A stretch of DNA of 64,000 bases, taken from Zantedeschia hybrid cultivar. Lineage: Eukaryota; Streptophyta; Magnoliopsida; Alismatales; Araceae. The notes beneath the pieces were generated by a model. It saw only the letters and a program-made list of their open reading frames with translations. It ran no database searches and was not told the DNA's origin. Below, one piece after another: positions 55,965-64,000 of this stretch. The stretch lies in the NCBI GenBank assembly GCA_030544215.1, contig JARZZO010000003.1:47474045-47538044 (forward strand). The letters run 5' to 3'. Each line of letters opens with the position of its first letter. Within the stretch, counting starts at the first letter, position 1. Both the position numbers and the translations under genes were made by a program.

Positions 55965-56039
55965 TTTAGATTGTTTGCTGATTGGGAAATTCAGCGATGA
56001 TGCGAGAGAAGCTAGAGCGTCGGCTAAGATGTTCTGATT

Positions 56040-56957
56040 TCAAAGAACATGGACGAAGATCAACTTAGTAAAAAGCTTGGCATATGCAGAAGTGAGTTCC
56101 TGATAAGGCTTGAATTTAGGATCAAGAGTTCGGTACATGGTGAGCACTTGGCGAAGGATTAGCTGACTATCACCCACAATCCTGAGCTTAATGGCACTAT
56201 AGAGATAAGCAGACTCCAGATCGGCTGGAAGAGCCCCATATTCAGCAATGCTGTTGGTGACAGGAAAGTCAAGCTGAAAGGCTTGTGGAATGGTGACACC
56301 TTTAGGTGATAGGAGAACATTGCCAATACCCTTACTATGAGAGTTCAGAGCTCCGTCAAAATGCAGAGTCCACATACCATCTTTGATTCTGTCTATGGAC
56401 ATCAGTTCCTCATCCGGAAACTTCGATCGAACTGGATCAAAATGAGGAAGAGGGTGATGAGCAAGATGCTCAGCGATGGCATAGCTTTTGATCGCTTTCT
56501 GCTGAAGATAGATGATATCGAATTGAGATAAAAAGCCTTGCCATCGTGCTAATCGATCGGTGAGAACATATTTCTCAAGGAGGAACTTGATTGGATTCAT
56601 CCTAGCAATGAGATGGACTTCATAGGCCAGAAAATAGTGTTTCAACTTCTGAACTACCCATACTAATGCAACACATGTCTTCTCCATCGCTGTGTATCTC
56701 TGTTCCGCGGGGTTAGAGAGTTTAGAGAGATAATAGACTACCCTTTCTTTTCCTTTTTCATCTTCTTGTGCTAGGACAGGCCCTACCACTTCATCCAGGA
56801 TAGAAATATATAAAATTAAAGGTTTGTCCGGAGATGGTGGTCTCAAGATAGGCGGACTTGCTAGATACGTCTTTAATCCATCGAATGCCTCCTAACACTT
56901 ATCGTCCCAATCGAACTTGACTCCCAGCTTAGTAAGCTCGTAAAACGGCTTATACCT
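56040..56957 (-). pseudogene. Tat2 dual RNase H (degenerate first, additional second domain)
   Basis: Same frame as the integrase. First RNase H: LILYISILDEVVGPVLAQED and EQRYTAMEKTCVALV, with the catalytic Asp replaced, as in other Tat elements. Second RNase H: WTLHFDGALNSHSKGIG (Asp), NSIAEYGAL (Glu), LRIVGDSQLI (Asp), and ILADALASLA after the stop at 56040 (Asp); all four catalytic positions are kept. The second domain is the mark of the Tat lineage. A stop lies between RT and this part near 56958. Confidence 0.85.
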
Positions 56958-57722
56958 CTATAAGTGCTGGGAGACAAAGCGGGGAATAAATTGCAATCTC
57001 TCGATTAATCCTCTTAATTCTTTCAAATTTCGGGGAGGTGGCATCTCTCTAATAGCCTTGGCCTTGTTGGGATCAATCTCAATGCCCCGTTTGCTCACAA
57101 TGAATCCTAACAGCTTCCCCGATGATGCGCCAAATACGCACTTTTTGGGATTCATTTTCAATTGATATTCTCTTGATCTTTCCAAAACTCTCACCAACAC
57201 TTCGGCATGCTCAACCTTAGTCTTGGATTTACTAACAGATCATCAACATACACTTCTAAATCAATGTGCATAATGTCATGAAATATAGCCATCATAGCCC
57301 TTTGGTAAGTGGCTCCAGCATTCATCAGTCCAAATGGCATAACGACATAACAATAAGTACCCCAAAGTGTAGTGAACGACATCTTTTCTTGGTCTTCTTC
57401 TGCCAGGCAAATCTGATTATACCCTGAGAATCCATCTATGAATGACAGTGTTTCATAACCAATTGTATTATCAATGAGTACGTTTATGTGAGGCAGTGGA
57501 AAATCATCTTTAGGACATGCTCGATTCAAATCTCGAAAGTCAATGCAAGTCCTGACCTTCCCATCCTTTTTCTTGACCGGGACTATATTTGTCATCTATT
57601 GCAGATAGACGACAACTCTAATAAATTTGTCTTTATGCAACTTATCGACCTCTTCCTTCATCTTCAAAGCTATTTAAGGGTGGAATCGCCTCAATTTCTA
57701 TTTAATAGGGCTAGCTCCATCT
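56958..57722 (-). pseudogene. Tat2 reverse transcriptase
   Basis: Minus strand. Starts in another frame than the spacer ORF with LTLKDGASPIK, then KMKEEVDKLHKDKF, NIVPVKKKDGKVRTCIDFR, ETLSFIDGFSGYNQI (Asp), MPFGLMNAGATYQRAM and LEVYVDDLLV (YVDD). A frameshift at about 57197 leads to KCVFGASSGKLLGFIVS in the frame of the RNase H and integrase. Stops lie before NIVPV and in the leader. Catalytic residues are intact. Confidence 0.88.
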
Positions 57723-59174
57723 TTCAATGTTAATCGGTGTTCCACTAAGGTAGAATCTAACCCCAGCCTCCTTATCTGCTTCAAAAAGACTTTTACTGAC
57801 GAGGACAACCTTAGGTTCGTCTTCAGTTCCTAGATTAATCTCTTTGGTAGGCTCTTCCACGGCAATGGAGGGTTCATCAAATCTCTTCGCTCTACTGGCA
57901 TACGCCTCCACTGCGTCCTCGTCATCTTCCTCATCTTCAGTAATGGGGTCTTTCTCGTGTAGCAATTCATACACCCCATATCCATCATCGACTGCCTTAT
58001 CTATTTCACATTCTTCTGGCATCTGAATGGGATTCTCTAAAAGTTGAGGGATCTGAGAGCAAGAAAGGCATCTTAAAGCTAGATCCTGGAGGTATCTATT
58101 CGGAATTCGTCTACCCTTATACTTCCTAGACTTCCTAACCTGACTGACCTGCCTAGAACTACACTCCCTAACTTCATTAAACTGTCTACTACTAGACTCA
58201 CTATCCTGACCTAGGGAGGACGAATAAGAATAAAAATCGAGGGGTACATAAGAGAATACAGGTGAATCCTCCCGAGGGGAGGAGCAGAGTAAATCTAGAA
58301 GGGAATTTTGCCCGAGTGACCCGCGCGATGGGGTATAATCGGGCAAGTAGTATGAAGTCTCTTCAACGAGGATGTGTGAGAAAGAGGTTACCAAATTGGC
58401 ATCTTTTTTTCTTTTCTTTTTTTGTTGATGATTTTGAGTATTAATTATGAAACATGAATGAATATGAAGAGGAGGATGAGAAGATGGAGGTAACGGCACT
58501 AAGGCCAAATGATTAGGGGGATCATACAACAATATGTCCCAGATCAGATCATCGATCTTCTCAAGGTCGAGAGGAATCTGAGGAATTAGGTCCTGGGGGG
58601 ACAAAGTAACCATGATGGGCGGGGCCCGCAGAATGTCTTCAATGATGACCCTCAACCAAGTCGGGGTTAAGAGTAGACTGTGAAACAGTGTATGGATGGT
58701 AAAAACATGACGGGGATAAGTTCCCCTCCAGAGAAGATCAATGGGGAATCCAGGCTGATAAGGATCATCTGGCTCTCCTTTGTCTGTCTCTTCACTTAGC
58801 AAGATCCTTTTGTCAAAAATAGCCCCAAGTCCTTCAAACAACTCATCAATCAATGGGGACCACTTTAGTTCTGAGGGATCAAGGAACAGTCTATTCAGTG
58901 CAATGTACAGGTCCCAGGTGTCAAAGCAGTACCACTCGTACTCTGGGTCTTGGATATTCCTCTTTTTCATTGGCCGCAGAGCCTCCAAGGATTGGTATGT
59001 CAGCAATTCAGAACAGTGTCTGGCTAGATCTCTTCCATATATGTCATGCAAGTCAAAGTGGGAAGTAATTACCACCGTGTTATCATTATCATAATTAATC
59101 ATGGGTCCTTTAATGAAGTGTGTATATAGGGTCCAAATTAAAGGATCCTGATTTTCTTTACACGGGGTGGTCAT
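57711..59174 (-). CDS. Large open spacer ORF between protease and RT (487 codons), unrecognised
   Basis: Same frame as the protease, with no stop for 1464 nt. Residues about 1-230 look folded: IYGRDLARHCSEL, EYEWYCFDTWDLYIALNRLF, LKWSPLIDELFEGLGAIFDK, many aromatic residues. About 250-260 is a basic run (KKKRKKD); 280-360 is Ser-rich; about 415-435 is acidic (TEDEEDDEDAVEA). The end (EPKVVLVSKSLFEADKEAG) resembles the block that precedes RT in Tat polyproteins. Ogre elements carry an intron at this place. I do not recognise the N-terminal domain. The openness is notable beside the decayed RT and integrase. Confidence 0.6.
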   Translation of the reverse strand: MTTPCKENQDPLIWTLYTHFIKGPMINYDNDNTVVITSHFDLHDIYGRDLARHCSELLTYQSLEALRPMKKRNIQDPEYEWYCFDTWDLYIALNRLFLDPSELKWSPLIDELFEGLGAIFDKRILLSEETDKGEPDDPYQPGFPIDLLWRGTYPRHVFTIHTLFHSLLLTPTWLRVIIEDILRAPPIMVTLSPQDLIPQIPLDLEKIDDLIWDILLYDPPNHLALVPLPPSSHPPLHIHSCFIINTQNHQQKKKRKKDANLVTSFSHILVEETSYYLPDYTPSRGSLGQNSLLDLLCSSPREDSPVFSYVPLDFYSYSSSLGQDSESSSRQFNEVRECSSRQVSQVRKSRKYKGRRIPNRYLQDLALRCLSCSQIPQLLENPIQMPEECEIDKAVDDGYGVYELLHEKDPITEDEEDDEDAVEAYASRAKRFDEPSIAVEEPTKEINLGTEDEPKVVLVSKSLFEADKEAGVRFYLSGTPINIERWS

Positions 59175-59303
59175 TGTTTTTCAAACTTTTTGACCATCTT
59201 TGTCTTCATGTTGTTGAACAATCTGTTGTTTTACCTTCACTGGCCTATAGCTCAAACCATTACCAGGTATTATTCTATTGTTTTTTATAATCTTGGTTCT
59301 GCC

Positions 59304-60344
59304 TTATAGTTGTGTTCCCAGGCCTTTTCCCAGTTTGTAACCACCTTTCATCATAATGTCCCAGCCAAGGGTACTCACGCACTTCCTCCTTTTAACGGTA
59401 TCAACTAGATAAGGAACAAGTATAGTGGCTTTCAAAGGATTAGCTGAGGGAGAACAAACCTGTAATACTGACAGAATGGGTTGTCGGCCAAGTAAAGGAG
59501 TCGGCTTGATGTTCAAAGAATGAGCAGCAGCAAGGATCAGCATGCTCGTCACCTTAATGATTCGTCCTTTGTGTGGGAACTTGAGGCATTGATGATTTGT
59601 AGATGGAATCGCCTCAAGGGATTTGATGTAAGGACGCCCAAAGATGCCTTTCAAAGAGAGGTCGATCTCCAATATGTGGAACTCAACCTCGACATGACAA
59701 GCGGGACCTAACTCTACCTTCAAGTAAACCATTCCCAGAGGGGAACGGGTAGAGTTGTCGTAAGCAGTAACAGATATCGGAGAAGGCAACCACTTCTCTC
59801 AGGGTACACCGCAGAATTCTAAGGTCTTTGGTAATAACACATTGATGGAAGCCCCTGTATCAACCAAATATGCATCCACAAGCTTCTTGCAGATGCTGAC
59901 TGTAATGCTTAGTGCTATGCTCCTGGCTACTAGTAGTGCTAGCTCAGATGTATGGAATGAAATGGAGGGCCGATCCCCTTGTAGAACTAATAGTGCAATT
60001 ATCTTCTCTACCCGCACGTCCTCACTGACCATAACCCTTTTGAGGTACTCCATTAAAGCTTCTTAGTGGGTTTTGGATCTTTTGATCAACTCGAGCACTG
60101 AGATGCGTGCCGGTGTTCTGTATAGGTGTATCAACAGATCATATAGAGTGCCAGGTGCACTCTCTCCATTCTGTACTTCCTTTGGCAGCTGTGGTGGGCC
60201 GTCTCTAACTGTAGATTGAGAAAATACTTTGTTGAAAATTCTCCCATTCCCAAGCGCATGTTGATCATCATTGGAAGGTGATATTTTGAGTACCGCCGGG
60301 TTAATGAGGGGTTTGGAGAGGGTAATGGATTTATATATGTACAA
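59304..60344 (-). pseudogene. Tat2 aspartic protease with G-patch-like tail
   Basis: Minus strand, one frame with stops near 60063 and 59799. Upstream linker RISVLELIKRS (as PVLELIRRS in the smaller element). Active site AYLVDTGASINVLLPK (DTG). Second block GIFGRPYIKSLEAIPSTNHQCLKFP; the smaller element has PSTNHQCYKFP. The tail has GWDIMMKGGYKLGKGLG, a G-patch pattern, then a stop and NGLSYRPVK. After a further stop the frame runs into the 487-codon ORF. Confidence 0.85.
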
Positions 60345-61631
60345 TGGTGGGTTATTTGGTGGAGGTGTTGGAACGCGGATGAGTGGTTTGGAAGGCTATA
60401 TGGTATTGGGATAGGTTATTGGTGTGGATGATGTGGGGAAGGGAATGCGGAGCAATGGTTTGGATGGCAGGAGGGGTTCGTGGTTGGGTGATGGGGGGTT
60501 ATTTGGTGGATATATGGTAGCGGAGTGAGTGATGGGTTTAAGGAGGGTCGGTGGTGGAATGGGTCTAAGGTAGGCGGGTGTTGGTACGGGAGTAATGGTT
60601 ATGGTTTTTGGTTTGGGTATGCGGAGAATGCGGCGAAGTGATTGCTCGACGGTACTTAGGATATGGCCTGTTGAGTAAACAGAGAATGATTCCTCTACCT
60701 TCCATTGTTGCCCCCTGTTAGCCTCAGACCGGCTATTAATAAGAATTGGGGCGATCTAGTTTTAATGTTCTAGCAATGGGTTATGCACTATACCCATATT
60801 TGGTGGTGGTGCTGCCTGTGCTGGTGCTCTTTGCATCTGTTGTTGTTGCTGTTGTGGTTGTTGCTGCTGTGGTCTTTTTGCCTTCAAGGCTGCTATATAT
60901 TTTCTCATCTCCTCCAAGTCAATATCCCCTTGCTCATTCAGATCATGGATGTAGTCCCTGAATTGGAAACACGCATTCACTATATGCCCGAGTTGTCTAT
61001 GGAAGACAATATCTAGAGGCATCAACATTCTGGGGCCAAACTGTTTTCTCCTTCAGCAAAACCAAAGTATTGGTTGTCATAAGGGCGTTGAATATGTCTA
61101 ATAAGGATTCGGGGAGTGGAGGATAAGATGCCCTCTTTGGGCCTAGAGGTTTTCTCTGTTGGTTGTAGTCACCCGGTGGAGGTACATTATGATATGTCGG
61201 CTACTGACATGATTGATTGTACGTCTGTTGATACTGCTGCTGAGGCTGATTGCAGGCTGGCTGGTATGGTTGCTGAGGCGGCCTGAAACCCTGCTAATTT
61301 GGCAGTCTCTGTTCTGTATACTGTGGCTGTTGCTGTTGGTTTCTCATGAACTGCGGTTGATTGTTGTTTACAGTGCTGATTTGTTCATGGGAGAGTGTGC
61401 CTTCAGTAGTGGGACCCATGCTAGAAGAATTTGGCATTGTAGGCTTCCGTGGTGGAGGTCTGTTGAGTCTATGAAGGTCAAAAACAATGGCAAAAGTGGA
61501 ATCTTTGAACGCGTTTTGAGCATAACACGCCCTCTCGTACAGATCTGCCATGGTGGTCAGATTATTCAGTGTCAATACCAATTTATACTGGGGAGTGGCA
61601 TTAGCAACCAACATCTTCTCTAATTCTTGTT
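60345..61631 (-). pseudogene. Tat2 gag, C-terminal part
   Basis: Minus strand. From 61631: QELEKMLVANATPQ and DLYERACYAQNAF (gag end domain, matching the smaller element), then Gln/Pro-rich sequence (NNNQPQFMRNQQQQ) and, in the protease frame from 61028, HRQLGHIVNACFQFRDYIHDL, a knuckle-like block of the Tat family, then a CAG-type Gln run (60905-60830). Several stops and a frameshift. The capsid core is missing because another LTR enters at 61632. Confidence 0.75.
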
Positions 61632-64000
61632 TGTTGTCACCAAAAAATGAGCAAAGAGAAAAATCCAAACAATTTTTTTCAAGTAAAGAAAAGGTTAATG
61701 GACAGTAGTCATACCTATTTTGCAAGCCAAATGAATCAAAAAGGGGCCACTCTAGGGCCCAAATGGTGAAGAAATCCAATGGCACAATCGGGCCCATTAT
61801 CTTAAGCAAAGGAGGTTCAGGCAATTTTTCAAAGAAGGCCCAAGTGAAGAAAAGTTAATAGACAGCAGTCATGCCTATTCTTTTAAGCCCAAAGAAGTCA
61901 AAAAGGGGTTACTTTCAGCCCAAATGATGAAGAAATCCAAGGGGGCAGGCCGGGCCCATTATCTCAAGCAAAAGAAGCCCAATAGGGCCAATTTGGGCCC
62001 AAAAAGAAAAGTCCAAAACCCAATTTCGTGGCAGCCTTTCAAAGGGCCCAAATGGTCTCCCCCATGACCTATTCTTACCCCTTTGGCCCATGTTCAAAGC
62101 TACCCAAAGGAGGATAAGAAGAGAAGCAAGTGGTCTCCCCCTCAAGATTCTTCTAGAAGAGGGTAAGTGAAAAGCAAAAAGAGATGACAATCATGATTCT
62201 CCAAGTGTTGTGGCCTCATTAGAGGGATCTTAAGAAGGGTTTCTTATCCCTAATTTAAGGCTAATGGATGCCTAATCTACCTCCAAAAAGTAACCCAATT
62301 TTATCTATAAAAGAACCCCCATCTTCTACAAGAAAAAGTTGGAGACAAAAATCCCAAAAAAGAGAAAAGAGAAGAAGAAAAGAGAGAGGCCAGGAGGAGC
62401 ACGTCTCCCTCCTCCATTCCCCTCCATCTCCTGCATCCTAAGAGAGAAAAAAGAAGGAAAAAAGTAGAGAGAAAGAAAGGAAGAGTGCTAGAGAAGAAGA
62501 GAGCAAGATTGTAGGCTTCAAGAGCCATTCTCCCTTCTCATCCCCTCTCCAAGGTAGAGTGGGGTGAAGAAGGGGTTTATTTCTGTCTCCTTGCTTTCTT
62601 ATAATGTTTTCTTTCATTTTGATGTTCATAGAAACTTCTATCTCCCCCTTGATGTTCATCCATGGTGATTGAAAGCAATGAAATGCAAAGTTCAGATTTC
62701 CTGTGTCTGTTTTGTGAATTTGCTGGTTATCTTGCTTTTATGTCTTTTTTTCCTTCATAAGGTATATATTTTTCGTATGGGGATGGTAAAGGGGCCTTTC
62801 TAGTTTATAGAAATGGTCTCCTCAAGCCTTGAAACCCCTTAAATATGGAGATATGACTCAAGATATGCTTTGCTGTCCATATTTCCTAAAAACTAATTTT
62901 TCATTTATTTGTCTTTAGTTTTGGGGTTTTTCAAGATGGCTTGGCTTTCCATAACCCTTAGGATCATACCCCCTCCATGGATGATGTTCCCCCAAGGCCA
63001 AAGATCAACAGAAATCCCCTAAGTTTCATATATATTAAGATCTAAGTTTCTGTTTTCATGTTGGAACCGAGTGGGTTTTGTTTGGATTTTTTCCTTTAAT
63101 GGCCAAGGGTTTAGGCTCTAGAGGTTCTCAAGGAGGTTCCCTCACTAGTTGAGGATGAGCTTCTTTAAGTATAAACCCTCTAATATAGAGCCAAGAAGGA
63201 GAGATCCATGGAAAAGATAAAAAATATACCTAAGTTTCCCATATGTTCATATTCAAGTTTTCATGATATTTTTCTAAAGAAATACATCTAAAATATATTT
63301 TAAATAAATATTTTAAGTCTTGTATCTTTTATACTTTATTTTCCATCATTTGGGTTATATTTAAACCCATTTTTCACCAAAAATCCGGATTTTAGCCTGA
63401 GTCTGCGGTCTGCAGTGCTACAGTGTTGAGTTTGCGCCTCCCTGTGCAGACTCAGCGCCTGTATGCAGTTTTGAGTCTGCGCCTCTTTCAGTTGGATTTT
63501 TGGGCTTGAGGTGATTCTTTGATCCTCCCCCAAGCTGTCCAAATGTTCCTTGGACCTAGGGTTGTCCCTTTGAAGCCCAATGAAGGTCCTAAATGGCTTG
63601 GACTTTGGGTTGTTAAGCCCTTAATGTTTCAACCGAAATTTTGCCATATGTTTTAAGATTTTAAATGTTTTCCGATGTTTCCCAAAGATGTCCCGATCCC
63701 AGGGTGCCAACAATCTCATGTTGGGTAACCCATCAAAGGCCCTCACACAAAAAACATCATTCTTGTATTCCCATTTCTATGGGTTCATTTAGATGATATG
63801 TCCCGAAGTCCCAATGGGTTGGTGGAGTTCCTTGCTCCCCAAATGTAGAAATGGAATGGGTGATTCCCTGTAGATAACCCTTTCATTTTGAAGGCATTAA
63901 GGGCACCCTTTGGGTGAGTGGTTGGATGCTCGGCACACCCCCTTTTATAGCCACCTCCATGGTTCATGGCTACATGTAATCCTCTAGGGAAATTGGTGGA
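61632..64000 (+). mobile_element. LTR or element end inserted in Tat2 gag, runs off the window
   Basis: Tat2 gag ends abruptly and TGTTGTCACC begins at 61632, a typical LTR start. TATAAAAG at 62306-62313 would be its promoter. 61730-62180 has repeated GGGCCCA and AAGCCCA words. No ORF with a known domain in 2.4 kb. A module GAGTCTGC (63399-63406) and GCAGACTC (63446-63453) lies within repeats of TTGAGT(C/T)TGCGCCTC. TSD would be TTGTT. The other end is not seen. Confidence 0.5.
62306..62313 (+). promoter_or_regulatory. TATA box in the right-end LTR
   Basis: TATAAAAG in TTATCTATAAAAGAACCCCC, the only strong TATA word in this LTR, about 0.67 kb from its start, a usual place for a long LTR. Confidence 0.5.

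Larger units (their letters stand above)
43270..61631 (-). mobile_element. Tat2: autonomous-type Tat-lineage Ty3/gypsy element
   Basis: Minus strand, 3' LTR at the left. Order from the left: LTR, 3' region, antisense PMD1 (split by solo LTR B), antisense PMD2, spacer, integrase, two RNase H, RT, 487-codon spacer, protease with G-patch tail, gag. The 5' LTR is not in the window: gag is cut at 61632 by another LTR. Without LTR B the visible part is about 15.9 kb, very large. All genes are decayed. Confidence 0.85.

Overview
The window is plant (angiosperm) nuclear DNA made almost entirely of nested LTR retrotransposons plus one hAT DNA transposon. I found no ordinary host gene. The plant assignment rests on a Ty1/copia family of the BARE/Angela type, an Athila-like Ty3/gypsy element, Tat-lineage Ty3/gypsy elements with a second RNase H, a BED-finger hAT transposase, and plant mobile domain (PMD) genes. 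I cannot name the species. All coding regions are old and broken; most premature stops are TGA/TAG where TGG, CAG or CGA would be expected, as in methylated DNA decaying by C-to-T change.

Layout. 1-877 is the 3' part of a copia LTR (LTR family 'C'). 878-1188 plus 12378 onward is an older LTR/leader fragment of a gypsy element; it is split by a solo C-type LTR (1189-12377, TSD GACAA), which is itself split by a complete Tat-type non-autonomous element (2014-11638) with two 1.54-kb LTRs and only gag-protease inside. 13.3-16.8 kb is unassigned. 16793-32258 is an Athila-like element read on the minus strand (probable 3' LTR, integrase, RNase H, RT, protease). It is interrupted by a solo LTR starting TGTAACGACC (20430-22581) and by a copia element (23655-30399, plus strand). 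At 32259 a minus-strand hAT begins in the Athila protease/gag region; a second copia element (35853-43269, minus) abuts it; an autonomous-type Tat element ('Tat2', minus, 43270 to beyond 61631) is inserted into the 5' LTR of that copia. Tat2 carries a second TGTAACGACC solo LTR (46851-49344), and its gag is cut at 61632 by another LTR that runs off the window.

How the parts work together. Tat2 has gag, protease with a G-patch-like tail, an open 487-codon protease-RT spacer, RT, two RNase H domains and integrase on the minus strand. Between integrase and the 3' LTR, in antisense, it carries two PMD genes, both with introns. The second has seven exons that join in one phase with no frameshift. 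The smaller Tat element shares landmarks on both sides of this cassette but lacks it, so the PMD pair behaves as a removable cassette.

The most unusual signal is a set of arrays of small self-complementary modules with conserved arms and variable loops in the untranslated parts of several unrelated elements: GGCGTCG/CGACGCC, GGAAGGC/GCCTTCC, GGACGGCC/GGCCGTCC, TTGTG/CACAA, and an AT-rich T(T/C)TAA/TTA(A/G)A array whose arms co-vary. I regard these arrays and the antisense PMD cassette as the parts most worth following up.
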